Shown here: piece by piece, positions 23,576-31,150 of the stretch
Numbering within the stretch: the stretch's first letter is position 1
Layout of the letters: every line of letters starts with the position of its first letter
From: Thermomicrobiaceae bacterium
GTDB lineage: Bacteria; Chloroflexota; Chloroflexia; Thermomicrobiales; Thermomicrobiaceae
Assembly: GCA_014874455.1 (NCBI GenBank)
Contig: JADBJL010000003.1
Coordinates: forward strand, 1-32,004
Length of the DNA: 32,004 nucleotides
Reading direction: 5' to 3'
Notes under the pieces: generated by a model
Told to the model about the DNA's origin: nothing
What the model saw: only the letters and a program-made list of their open reading frames with translations
Database searches by the model: none
Program-made: the position numbers and the translations under genes

Positions 23576-23614
23576 GCTTGTCTCGCACGGAGCCTAGAGG
23601 TGGACTCGCCATGC
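23576..23614 (+). repeat. Right copy of the imperfect direct repeat flanking the oxidase segment
   Basis: This 39-base stretch has the blocks GCTTGTCT, GAGCCT and GACTCGCCATGC, matching the left copy at 18914-18951 in order and orientation (26 of the bases lie in identical blocks). It lies just outside the luxR promoter, between the island and the penicillin-binding protein gene. Confidence 0.6.
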
Positions 23615-23830
23615 AGTGCGAAAGGGTGGCCTGTATCCTCGCTGTGGGCTGTGATTTGCACGACAGGCCCCCTGTCCTTGACGTTTCATCCGGCCGCGTG
23701 CCAGCATTGTGCCGAACGGTCACCCGCTGCGAGCAGGTGGGGACGAAGTCGCGCCGCCTCTGCTGTGCCTCGACCGAGGACTGCTGTGCTCCCGGGATCG
23801 GAGCGGCTCAGAGACAGGAGACGCCTGCCG

Positions 23831-26005
23831 GTGCCAGGGTATCGCTCTCCCTATTCCCAGCGGCCGCCGCGACGTAACACGGGCTCCACCCTGCTCATCG
23901 GCACACTGGTGCTGGCCGTCCTCTCTGTCGGCTTCTTCCTGCTCGCCGACCGTCTCGGCCAGGCTGGCCAGCCGACCGCCGAGCCCGGGGTAACCACCGG
24001 CGCCTCCGCGACCGCTACCCCGACCCCGAGCTACCGGACGCCGCGCGACGTCGTCGACGCCTTCGTCGAGCGCTGGATGCGCGGCGACTACGCTGGCATG
24101 TACGAGCTGCTCTCCGAAGCCTCGAAGGCGCACATCAGCAAGGAAGACTTCGTTGCCCGCTACGAGGGGATCGCCCAGGAGATGGGCCAGCGCTCGATCC
24201 AGGTAACGGTCGGCGAAGCCCCCGCGCAAGTGACTCGTCTCCCCATCCATGTCGTCCGCCAGACCGACCGGGTGGGCACACTGACTGAAGACAACGCCAT
24301 CCCGGTAGTGGAAGAGGACGGGGAGTACCGGATCGACTGGACACCCTCGGTGATCGTCGCCGAGCTGTCCGATGGGTTCGTCCGCTGGATCCCGTCGGTT
24401 CCCCAGCGCGGCCGCATCCTCGACCGCAAGGGCCGGCCGCTGGCCCACCTGGGCACGGTGAACAAGGTGGGCGTGATCCCCGGTCAGATCCAGGACGAGC
24501 AGGCCCTGCTCGACAAGCTGAGCCAGCTCCTCCGATTGCCCCCGGAAACGATCAAGCAGCGCTACCAGGGCGGCCAGCCGGACTGGTTCATGCCCATCAA
24601 GAGCTTGCCCGACCCGCTCGACCCGGCCCTGCTCCAGGAACTAGCCGGCATCCCCGGCGTGGTCGTACGCCAGTGGCCGGAGCGGGTCTATCCAGCCGGG
24701 CCAGCCGCGGCACACCTGACCGGCTACCTGACCGAGGTCACTGGCGACGAGCTGCAGCAGCTCGCCGAGGGCGGCTACGAGCCGGGCGACCGGATCGGCC
24801 GCGCGGGGATCGAGGCCTGGGGTGAGCAGTACCTGCGCGGCAAGCGCGGCGGCCGGCTGGTGATCGTTGGCCCCGACGGCCGGGAGCGCAAGGTGCTGGC
24901 CGAAGTGCCCAGCCAGCCGGCAGCCGATGTCGTGACCACTATCGACCTCGACCTCCAGATGGCCGCCTACCAGGCACTCGGCGACCGCACCGGGAGTATC
25001 GTCGTCATCGACCCCAACAGCGGCGCGATCCTGGCCATGGTCAGCAACCCGAGCTTCGACCCCAACCAGTTCATCCTCGGCCTGAGCCAGGAGGACTGGA
25101 CTGCGCTCAACGACGAGCAGCGGCGGCCACTGCTGAACCGGGCGACCCAGGTCGGCTACCCGATCGGCTCGACCTTTAAGGTGGTCACCATGGCCGCCGG
25201 GATGCAGTACCTCGGGCTGACGGCACAGTCCGCCTTCGACTGTCCAGCGACCTTCTCTCTGCCGGGGAGCCCGCAGGTCTGGCGCGACTGGAGCCCACAC
25301 GGGCAGGGGAGACTGAGCCTGCACAACGCGCTGGTACAGTCCTGCAACACGGTCTTCTTCCAGATCGGGGCTGAGCTGGATGCCCGCGAGCCGAACCTCC
25401 TGCCCCAGATGGCCCGCGCCTTCGGCTTCGGCTCCGAGACCGGGCTTCCGGAGCTGCCGGAAGTGGCAGGGATCGTGCCCGACCCGGAGTGGAAGCTCCG
25501 CACGCACGGCGACTACTGGGCTCGCGGCGACGCGGTCAACCTCGCGATCGGCCAGGGCTTCTTCCTGGCCACGCCGCTCCAGGTCGTCGACGCGTACGCG
25601 GCGCTGGCCAACGGTGGCACCCTGTGGCAGCCGTACCTGGTGCAGGAGGTGGTGGCGATCGACGGCACCAAGCTCTACGCTGCCCAGCCCAAGCCGCGCG
25701 GCACGCTCCCCATCTCCCCGGAGATCCAGGGAGCGATCCGGGCGGCCCTGCGCGATGTGACCGCTGCTCCCAACGGCACCGCCTTCGCCCCCTTCCAGGG
25801 CGTGGCCCAGCCGGTGGCCGGCAAGACGGGCACCGCTGAGTCGGGCCAGGAGCAGCCGCACGCCTGGTTCACCGCCTTCAGCCCGGTCGACGGCGCCCGG
25901 CTGGCACTGGTGGTGATGGTCGAGCACGGTGGCGAGGGTTCGCGCACCGCCGCGCCGATCGCCCGCCAGGTCATCGACGCCGCCGTCCAGGCCGGGATCC
26001 CATAG
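23831..26005 (+). CDS. Class B penicillin-binding protein (transpeptidase) with NTF2-like (MecA-N) domain
   Basis: Start: GTG at 23831 with CAGGAG ten bases upstream (724 residues); this puts the single N-terminal TM helix (about 19-40) right after a short basic cytosolic tail, as usual. A Thr/Pro linker is followed by an NTF2-like domain, about 70-180 (V-V-D-A-F-V-E-R-W-M-R-G-D-Y-A-G-M-Y), as found in MecA/PBP2a and related proteins. The dimerisation domain opens Q-R-G-R-I-L-D-R-K-G. The transpeptidase domain has the three penicillin-binding motifs: Ser447-Thr-Phe-Lys450, Ser504-Cys-Asn506 and Lys665-Thr-Gly. It cross-links peptidoglycan outside the membrane. The NTF2-like domain does not by itself mean beta-lactam resistance. 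Monocistronic, downstream of the oxidase island. Confidence 0.93.
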   Translation: MPGYRSPYSQRPPRRNTGSTLLIGTLVLAVLSVGFFLLADRLGQAGQPTAEPGVTTGASATATPTPSYRTPRDVVDAFVERWMRGDYAGMYELLSEASKAHISKEDFVARYEGIAQEMGQRSIQVTVGEAPAQVTRLPIHVVRQTDRVGTLTEDNAIPVVEEDGEYRIDWTPSVIVAELSDGFVRWIPSVPQRGRILDRKGRPLAHLGTVNKVGVIPGQIQDEQALLDKLSQLLRLPPETIKQRYQGGQPDWFMPIKSLPDPLDPALLQELAGIPGVVVRQWPERVYPAGPAAAHLTGYLTEVTGDELQQLAEGGYEPGDRIGRAGIEAWGEQYLRGKRGGRLVIVGPDGRERKVLAEVPSQPAADVVTTIDLDLQMAAYQALGDRTGSIVVIDPNSGAILAMVSNPSFDPNQFILGLSQEDWTALNDEQRRPLLNRATQVGYPIGSTFKVVTMAAGMQYLGLTAQSAFDCPATFSLPGSPQVWRDWSPHGQGRLSLHNALVQSCNTVFFQIGAELDAREPNLLPQMARAFGFGSETGLPELPEVAGIVPDPEWKLRTHGDYWARGDAVNLAIGQGFFLATPLQVVDAYAALANGGTLWQPYLVQEVVAIDGTKLYAAQPKPRGTLPISPEIQGAIRAALRDVTAAPNGTAFAPFQGVAQPVAGKTGTAESGQEQPHAWFTAFSPVDGARLALVVMVEHGGEGSRTAAPIARQVIDAAVQAGIP

Positions 26006-26136
26006 CACGCCCCACTCCGGGATCGCAGCACTGGATCGCACGAGCACGACCATCGGGACGTGAGCGTAGCCCGGATTTCCCCGGCCAGAGAGTACTAACC
26101 GGTGATCAATCGGGCGCCCGGCTTTCCTACGCTTGC

Positions 26137-28905
26137 ATGAAAGTAGCCCACGACCGGCGCTGCACATTTCTCGTCGTACGTCGACATCGAGAGTCACGCT
26201 GGGGCAGCATGGTCTCACCCGTCACTCCAGAACGCGACACCTCGTCAGGCCTCGCCCGCCAGCCTGGCTGGCAGGTCGTCTCCCTGGCAGTCGGCCTACC
26301 TCTCGCGGGGCTTACGTTCGCCAGCGGCGTCGTGCTGTTCGCCCACCGCTTGACCGACCTGCGTGCGGATGATGGCCGACTGTTCGAGCCACCGTCTGGT
26401 GTTGGTCTCGCGCTCTGGGGCCTGGGGCTGGGCGCTGCACTCCTCGGCCAGTGGCGAGCTGCTCGGCGATTCGGCCTCCTCGTCACCCTCCTCGGTAGCG
26501 CGAGCGTGCTCGTGTTGCTCCGGCACCTCGCGATCCTCTCGCCAGCGACGTTCAACCTCGCCTGGCTCTGGCTGCCCTCCCTGGAGTCGCGGATCGTCGT
26601 CGTCCTCGCTGGCCTGGGGCTGCTGGTCGCCGAGGAGCGGACGCTGCGCCTGTTCCGGCTGGGGCTACTCTGCCTCATCGGCACCGTCGTCACGTTCATC
26701 TCGGTAAACTTGGTTCTCACGCTCGCTCTCGACTTCCCGGGCTGGTTCATCGGCGGGAGCTTCGCTGGAGTCGTCCTGAGCCCTCCCGAACAGCGGCTAC
26801 TGGCACGCGAGCTCACCCACGACTTCCCCCTCGCCTTCCGCTCACTCGGAGCCGCCGCCGGGGGGCTTGGTCTCCTGCTCCTGGCCTGGCGATCCGAGCG
26901 GCTGGCTGGATATCCCTGGCCGCGCTGGCTCGCCCCGGTCACGCTGCTGCTCGGCGTCTGGCTCGCCGCCGCCAGCGCCGGCACGCTGTGGGCCCAAGAG
27001 GAGTTCGCCAGGCACCGGCCCGGCGCCGTGGTTCGGGCGTCCTCTCCGTTGCCTGAACTGACGCTCGCTTTCGGGATCGTCGCGGCTTCCCTGCTCGCCC
27101 TCGCCTTGCGGCAGACTGCGCGGGTCACGACGGCTTTCGAGCAAGTTCGGCGGGTGAACCGTCAGCTCGAGGAAGAGATCGACGAGCGTCGTCGTGTGCA
27201 GGAACTGCTGGCTGAGCGAGAGGCTCGCTTGCGGCTCGTCCTCGAGCAGGTACCGGCCATCCTGTGGACGACTGATCGAGAACTCCGCTTCACCTCGTCG
27301 AGCGGCGCCGGGCTCAAAGACCTCGGGATGGACAGCCAGACGCTCCTCGGAAAATCGGTTGCCGAGATCGTGAAAGACGGAGAGCAGCGAGCGGTTCTGC
27401 TGGAGCGGTACCGCCGCGTCCTCGACGGCGTGTCGCAGGAGTTCGAGTTTACGTTCAACGGCCGGGGCTATTCGATGCGGCTGGAGCCGCTACGTGATCC
27501 GTCCGGCGAGGTGATCGGCGTCATCGGGCTCGCTCTCGACGTGACCGAGCGCCAGCAGATGGAGAAGCGACTCCGCCAGCTCGCCCTCTACGATCCGCTC
27601 ACCGGTCTGCCGAACCGCGCGCACTTCTTCCAGCAGCTCGAAGCACTGGCCGATGTCGCGGCGCAGCGCTCCACCCGGCCACTGGCGCTGCTCCTGCTCG
27701 ACCTGGACGGCTTCAAGCAGGTCAACGACACCCTTGGCCATCCGGCCGGCGACACGCTCCTCAAAGAAGTCGGTCGCCGACTACTCCGAGGTGTGCGCTC
27801 AGCCGATCTCGTCGCCCGACTGGGCGGCGACGAGTTCGTCGTCCTCGCGCGCGGCGCCGACGAGCATGCCGCGCTCGTGCTGGCCGAGCGCATTGCCCGC
27901 GAGCTCGAGCGCCCGATCCGGGTCGACGGGCAGGTCGTGGAGATCCGCTGCAGCGTCGGCATCGCAGTAAGCAAGCCAGAGGAGATCGACGTCACGCGCC
28001 TGCTGCGGGACGCCGACATCGCCCTCTACCGTGCCAAGGCCCTGGGGCGCGGCCGGGCAGTCGTCTTCGAGCCGTCGATGTATCGGGAAGCGTCGATGCG
28101 GTCGCTCCTGGCCACGCGACTGCGCGAGGCGATCGAGAGCGACCAGCTTACCTTGCGCTACCAGCCGATCGTGGAGTTCCGCTCCGGTCGCCTCTACGGG
28201 TTCGAGGTCATACCCTACTGGCCGCATCCGGAGCGAGGAGACGCTCCAGTGGGCGAGGTCGTCGGGGTAGCCCAAGAGGCTGGACTGGTCGATGCCATCG
28301 ATCGGTGGGCGCTCCGGGAAGCTGCCGGCTGGCTCGCCGAGGCCAGCCGGCAGACGCCAGCGACGCCTGTCATCCTGCTTCACCTCACAGGCGTCGAGGT
28401 CATGCAACCCCCACTCGCGGAGGACGTGGCTCGCCAGATCGAGGAAGCGCGGTTCCCGGCCCGTTCGCTGGGCTTCTGGTTGCCGGAGCCAGTTCTCAGC
28501 TTCGGCGTCGAGGAAAGGCGCGAGACGATCCGGCGGCTCCGAGCGCTCGGTAGCCCCGTCTTCGTGGACGGCTTCGGCGGCTGCACCTCGCTCTTCTCGT
28601 TCACCGAGCTCAGGGTCAGCGGCGTCACGATCAGCCGCGAGCTGACCGCCCTGCTCGGGACGGATTCCCCAGCGTCCGTGGTCGTCCGCGCGCTGCTCGG
28701 GCTGGCACAGGATCTCAGCCTTACCTCGCTAGCTCAGGGGGTCGACGTGTTCGAGCAGTTTGTCCCACTGACCCGGCTCGGCTGTACTCTGGGAACCGGC
28801 GCACTCTTCGGCCCGCCGGTCGAGCGCGAGACCGCACTCCGCATTGCCCGGGAGGCGCAGCACTGGAGCCAGATCCGCGCGGCCCTCCGCAGCGAGATCC
28901 GTTGA
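26137..28905 (+). CDS. Membrane PAS-GGDEF-EAL protein: diguanylate cyclase with degenerate EAL domain
   Basis: Up to 922 residues from ATG 26137; ATG 26209 (24 codons on) is an equally plausible start, as neither has a strong ribosome site. The first 330 residues hold about seven to eight TM helices, a probable sensor of unknown family. A short coiled coil (about 335-365) and a PAS domain (about 365-470) follow. The GGDEF domain is intact: G-G-D-E-F at 563-567 with an R-S-A-D inhibitory site five residues before, so c-di-GMP synthesis with product feedback is expected. The EAL half looks inactive: E-A-L is E-V-I at 690-692, D-D-F-G is D-G-F-G at 811-814, the usual catalytic Lys region reads S-G-V-T-I-S-R-E-L, and E-G-V is Q-G-V. 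The EAL part may act as a c-di-GMP receptor or regulator. Confidence 0.92.
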   Translation: MKVAHDRRCTFLVVRRHRESRWGSMVSPVTPERDTSSGLARQPGWQVVSLAVGLPLAGLTFASGVVLFAHRLTDLRADDGRLFEPPSGVGLALWGLGLGAALLGQWRAARRFGLLVTLLGSASVLVLLRHLAILSPATFNLAWLWLPSLESRIVVVLAGLGLLVAEERTLRLFRLGLLCLIGTVVTFISVNLVLTLALDFPGWFIGGSFAGVVLSPPEQRLLARELTHDFPLAFRSLGAAAGGLGLLLLAWRSERLAGYPWPRWLAPVTLLLGVWLAAASAGTLWAQEEFARHRPGAVVRASSPLPELTLAFGIVAASLLALALRQTARVTTAFEQVRRVNRQLEEEIDERRRVQELLAEREARLRLVLEQVPAILWTTDRELRFTSSSGAGLKDLGMDSQTLLGKSVAEIVKDGEQRAVLLERYRRVLDGVSQEFEFTFNGRGYSMRLEPLRDPSGEVIGVIGLALDVTERQQMEKRLRQLALYDPLTGLPNRAHFFQQLEALADVAAQRSTRPLALLLLDLDGFKQVNDTLGHPAGDTLLKEVGRRLLRGVRSADLVARLGGDEFVVLARGADEHAALVLAERIARELERPIRVDGQVVEIRCSVGIAVSKPEEIDVTRLLRDADIALYRAKALGRGRAVVFEPSMYREASMRSLLATRLREAIESDQLTLRYQPIVEFRSGRLYGFEVIPYWPHPERGDAPVGEVVGVAQEAGLVDAIDRWALREAAGWLAEASRQTPATPVILLHLTGVEVMQPPLAEDVARQIEEARFPARSLGFWLPEPVLSFGVEERRETIRRLRALGSPVFVDGFGGCTSLFSFTELRVSGVTISRELTALLGTDSPASVVVRALLGLAQDLSLTSLAQGVDVFEQFVPLTRLGCTLGTGALFGPPVERETALRIAREAQHWSQIRAALRSEIR

Positions 28906-28999
28906 CGCGGGCGCACGTCACCCCGTACGCTAGCGAGAGCCTGAGGCGTTCGTACCTCGACCGGGTTGATCCGCTGCGGCGCGATGAGAGAGCGGCCGA

Positions 29000-29779
29000 A
29001 TGGGAGTCGCTGCGTTCCTTTTCCTGGTCTCACTGGGTATCGGCATCCTCTGTGCGATCGGCTACCGGAGAGCGCAGCACAAGCTCAGCCTCGTACAGCT
29101 CGTTCCGACCTCGACGATCGCCGAATTGGCCGACCGCTTGCCGGGCGAGCTCGTCGAGCTGAAGGGACTGGTTCGCTCTTCCGCGCCGCTGACGAGCGAG
29201 ATCGCTGGGCTCCCCTGCGTGTATTATCGATCGGTGACGACTCGGGAGTACGAGGAGACGAGGCGCACCAGCAAGGGAGGCATCTCGCGGCAGCGGGGCT
29301 CCGAGGTCGTTTCGCAGAACGAGCAGCGTGCCCCCTTCGAGCTGGAAGACGCCACCGGCCGGGTCATGGTCGACCCGTTCGAGGCGGACATCGACGCCCG
29401 GAAGCTCGTCGACCGGTTCGAACCGACCGCTGAGGGAGCCGGTGCGGTGACGATCGGGGGGATAACGTTGGGCGCTGGAACGAGTCGCACGCTCGGGTAC
29501 CGGAAGGTGGAGCACGCCGTCCTGGTCGACCACCCGGCGTACGTCCTGGGCGTGCTGCAAGACGACGGGAGCATCGGGCCGCCGCCCGAGGGGAGCCGGC
29601 TGCGCCGCTACCTCATCAGCTCTCGCTCGGAAGAGGAGCTCGCGAACGACCTGCGCCAGCGGTCGCACGTCTTGCTCGCAGGCGCGGCCGTCAGCTTCCT
29701 GGTCGCTGCCGGCGGCCTCGTCTTCCTCCTGGCCCACGCGCTCGCATCGACCATCGGCACTGCAGGAGGCCCACCATGA
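29000..29779 (+). CDS. Membrane protein with GIDE (E3 ubiquitin ligase-like) domain
   Basis: A 259-residue protein with an N-terminal TM helix (about 3-22) and a C-terminal one (about 226-250). Between them lies a domain resembling the GIDE domain of MULAN-type E3 ligases: V-E-L-K-G-L-V-R-S, P-C-V-Y-Y-R-S-V-T-T-R-E-Y, P-F-E-L-E-D-A-T-G-R-V-M-V-D-P-F-E-A, and a Y-R-K-V-E-H-A-V-L-V block before G-V-L-Q-D-D. Bacterial members lack the RING finger, so this is not a ubiquitin ligase; its function is unknown, and LemA-type neighbours, frequent elsewhere, are absent here. The last codons overlap the start of the redoxin-like gene (ATGA), so the two are translationally coupled and may act together at the membrane. 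Confidence 0.82.
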   Translation: MGVAAFLFLVSLGIGILCAIGYRRAQHKLSLVQLVPTSTIAELADRLPGELVELKGLVRSSAPLTSEIAGLPCVYYRSVTTREYEETRRTSKGGISRQRGSEVVSQNEQRAPFELEDATGRVMVDPFEADIDARKLVDRFEPTAEGAGAVTIGGITLGAGTSRTLGYRKVEHAVLVDHPAYVLGVLQDDGSIGPPPEGSRLRRYLISSRSEEELANDLRQRSHVLLAGAAVSFLVAAGGLVFLLAHALASTIGTAGGPP

Positions 29780-30309
29780 CTGGCGAGCCGATCGAGAGAC
29801 TAAGAGAGTCCGCGGTCGCACGCGGCGACCGGATCCCGGACTTCACCGCGCCGGCCGCGGGTGAGGGCGCAGTCAGCACGCGGCGCTACTACCTGCGGCG
29901 GAACCTGGCGCTGGTCTTCACCCATCGGTGGCCCTGCGCGGCATGCCTGGACTACCTTCGGGCTATCGCAGCACGGATCGAGGCGATCCGCGCCGAGGCA
30001 GCGGAGGTCGTCGCGGTGCTGCCGCTCGGGACGGAAGTGGTGCTGGGCGACCTGGCAGGGCTGCCGTTTCCGGTCGCGCTGGCGGACGATGTGGAGATCC
30101 ACGAGCGCTACGGGCTGGTCGGCAACGATGGCAGCCCGCTGGCCGGGGTCGTCATCGCCGACCGCGTGGGCACGGTGTACGAGGTCGATCTCGCCGACCC
30201 TGCGCACCGGCTCCTGGAGCCGGAGGAGATCCGGAGCTGGCTGGAGTTCGTCTCCTACGAGTGCTCGGAGTGCTGGGTCGACCGCACGCAAGCACCCCAT
30301 GGCCGGTAG
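29776..30309 (+). CDS. Thioredoxin-fold AhpC/TSA-like protein with two CxxC motifs
   Basis: A 177-residue protein without signal peptide. After I-P-D-F-T-A-P it has L-A-L-V-F-T-H-R-W-P-C-A-A-C (Cys54, Cys57), the thioredoxin/peroxiredoxin active-site strand and loop, and then the Y-G-L-V-G-N-D-G-S-P-L-A-G-V-V-I-A-D-R region matching the cis-Pro side of the fold. A second C-S-E-C (Cys163, Cys166) near the C-terminus is unusual. This may be a thiol relay, or a metal site formed by all four cysteines. Peroxidatic activity is uncertain because the classical P-x-x-x-T/S-x-x-C loop is not seen. AGGAGG precedes the ATG at 29776, which overlaps the GIDE gene stop. A hairpin-rich, gene-free stretch follows. 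Confidence 0.8.
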   Translation: MTGEPIERLRESAVARGDRIPDFTAPAAGEGAVSTRRYYLRRNLALVFTHRWPCAACLDYLRAIAARIEAIRAEAAEVVAVLPLGTEVVLGDLAGLPFPVALADDVEIHERYGLVGNDGSPLAGVVIADRVGTVYEVDLADPAHRLLEPEEIRSWLEFVSYECSECWVDRTQAPHGR

Positions 30310-30678
30310 GTGAGCGCGAACGGACGGCAGCGGCCGGCGATCAGCGGCTCGCCACCTCAGGTGAGGCCTTTGGCTTCGCTCCCAGGCGAAATGTGCGTCT
30401 CGTCACCGTGTGCGGCTCACGGATCGGCATCGCTCCGCCGGCCCTCACTCTGTCTGCTCCGATCAGGCTGCGGGTGCAGCGCCCCTGCGCCCCACTCACC
30501 AGCCCTGCGCCCGGGGTTGAAGGGCGCAAGCGTTCGCGCAGGCACCGGCGCGAGGCTCGGAGCGGAGAACAGTCGACCCACGGGGAGCTGAGGGCTTATC
30601 CGCGACACAAGATATCCCCGCCGACGAGGTCGTCGGCGGGGATAATTTGGTCACCGGTCTGACCCCAGGTTGACCCTG
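30310..30678. other. Gene-free stretch between the redoxin-like gene and the tRNA genes
   Basis: About 370 bases with no supported gene; open frames are Arg/Pro/Ala-rich without ribosome sites. It contains a short hairpin (CCTCA/TGAGG near 30353-30364) soon after the redoxin stop and the long perfect palindrome at 30613-30644 near the 3' ends of the minus-strand tRNA genes. Confidence 0.5.
30613..30644. terminator. Perfect 15-bp hairpin downstream of the tRNA-Ser pair, likely terminator
   Basis: TATCCCCGCCGACGA (30613-30627) pairs perfectly with 30630-30644 around a GG centre. It lies 35 bases beyond the 3' end of tRNA-Ser(GCT) on the minus strand, and about 300 bases after the plus-strand redoxin-like gene. 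On the plus strand it is followed by ATTTGG. A bidirectional terminator fits best. Confidence 0.6.
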
Positions 30679-30774
30679 TGGCGGGAAGGGAGGGATTCGA
30701 ACCCTCGGGGGCCGGTTTACGCCAGCCCCAATCGCTTAGCAGGCGACCCCTTTCGACCTCTCAGGCACCTTCCC
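30679..30774 (-). tRNA. tRNA-Ser (anticodon GCT), CCA encoded
   Basis: Read on the minus strand, the acceptor GGGAAGG pairs with CCTTCCC, followed by discriminator G and an encoded CCA (30679-30681). The anticodon stem GTCGC/GCGAT closes the loop CTGCTAA, giving GCT, which reads AGC/AGU. A long variable arm (GGGGCTGG with CCGGCCCC) is the class II mark of serine tRNAs. T arm: GAGGG-TTCGAAT-CCCTC. Confidence 0.95.
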
Positions 30775-30791
30775 GTGCGGAGCTGCTGCGG

Positions 30792-30875
30792 CGGAGAGGG
30801 AGGGATTCGAACCCCCGGGGCTCGTCGCCCTGCTGTTTTCAAGACAGCCGCCTTCAGCCACTCGGCCACCTCTCC
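30792..30875 (-). tRNA. tRNA-Ser (anticodon TGA), CCA not encoded
   Basis: Read on the minus strand, acceptor GGAGAGG pairs with CCTCTCC, then discriminator G, followed by CCG rather than CCA. The anticodon stem GCTGT/ACAGC encloses CTTGAAA, so the anticodon is TGA (UCN serine codons). A variable arm GGGC-GACGA-GCCC confirms class II. T loop TTCGAAT is present. It lies 17 bases from the GCT tRNA; the two are probably one transcript, with this gene first. Confidence 0.95.
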
Positions 30876-31085
30876 GCGCACCGACAGGGACATACTGGCG
30901 AGGCTGTCGCCGTCAGGCCCGCAGGCACAGTATAGCACTCCCAGACCGTTCTGCGCCACGTAGCGCGTGGCTCCGGGCAGGAGACGCGAAATTTCGCCAC
31001 CACGCCCGTCAACGTGCACGACGTGTGACGACCCTGGGGGACGCCAGTGCGCGGCGAGGTCCGCACAGACGGGCCGACCAGGCGC
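30876..31085. other. Spacer between tRNA genes and CRISPR array (trailer side)
   Basis: About 210 bases with no gene. It must hold the minus-strand promoter of the tRNA-Ser pair. As the array is read from the right, this is its trailer flank rather than its leader. Confidence 0.4.
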
Positions 31086-31115
31086 GCCCAGCATGCACCG
31101 CCGTACTGTGGGAAC
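31086..31115 (-). repeat. Relic of an older CRISPR repeat beyond the array end
   Basis: CGTACTGTGGGAAC (31102-31115) matches the last 14 bases of the plus-strand repeat, GGTACTGTCGGAAC, at 12 positions. The other half has decayed. It ends exactly 35 bases before the first recognisable repeat (31151), which is a normal spacer length in this array. This makes a chance match less likely. Confidence 0.55.
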
Positions 31116-31150
31116 CGGCTCATGGGTGGCAAGGCCCAGGTCGCTATCGA

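Larger units (their letters stand above)
23509..23830. other. Intergenic region between the PAS-LuxR regulator and the penicillin-binding protein gene
   Basis: About 320 bases. The left part holds the minus-strand luxR promoter and the right direct-repeat copy. The rest (23615-23830) is upstream of the GTG start of the penicillin-binding protein. The plus-strand frame is open through it, but the translated sequence is Ser/Arg/Cys-rich and has no ribosome site near an upstream start, so I do not count it as coding. A possible plus-strand -35 box, TTGACG, lies near 23678; no clear -10 follows. Confidence 0.4.

Noticed and set aside
23600-23830. N-terminal extension of the penicillin-binding protein to ATG/TTG starts upstream of 23831
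   Set aside because: The extension is Ser/Arg/Cys-rich, lacks a ribosome site and would put about 100 residues before the TM helix; GTG 23831 has a good site and the usual short cytosolic tail.
30670-30963. Small plus-strand open frames with G-R-D-S-N-P-R-G and G-G-I-R-T-P-G
   Set aside because: These are well-known false proteins produced by translating antisense to serine tRNA genes; both tRNAs fold fully here.
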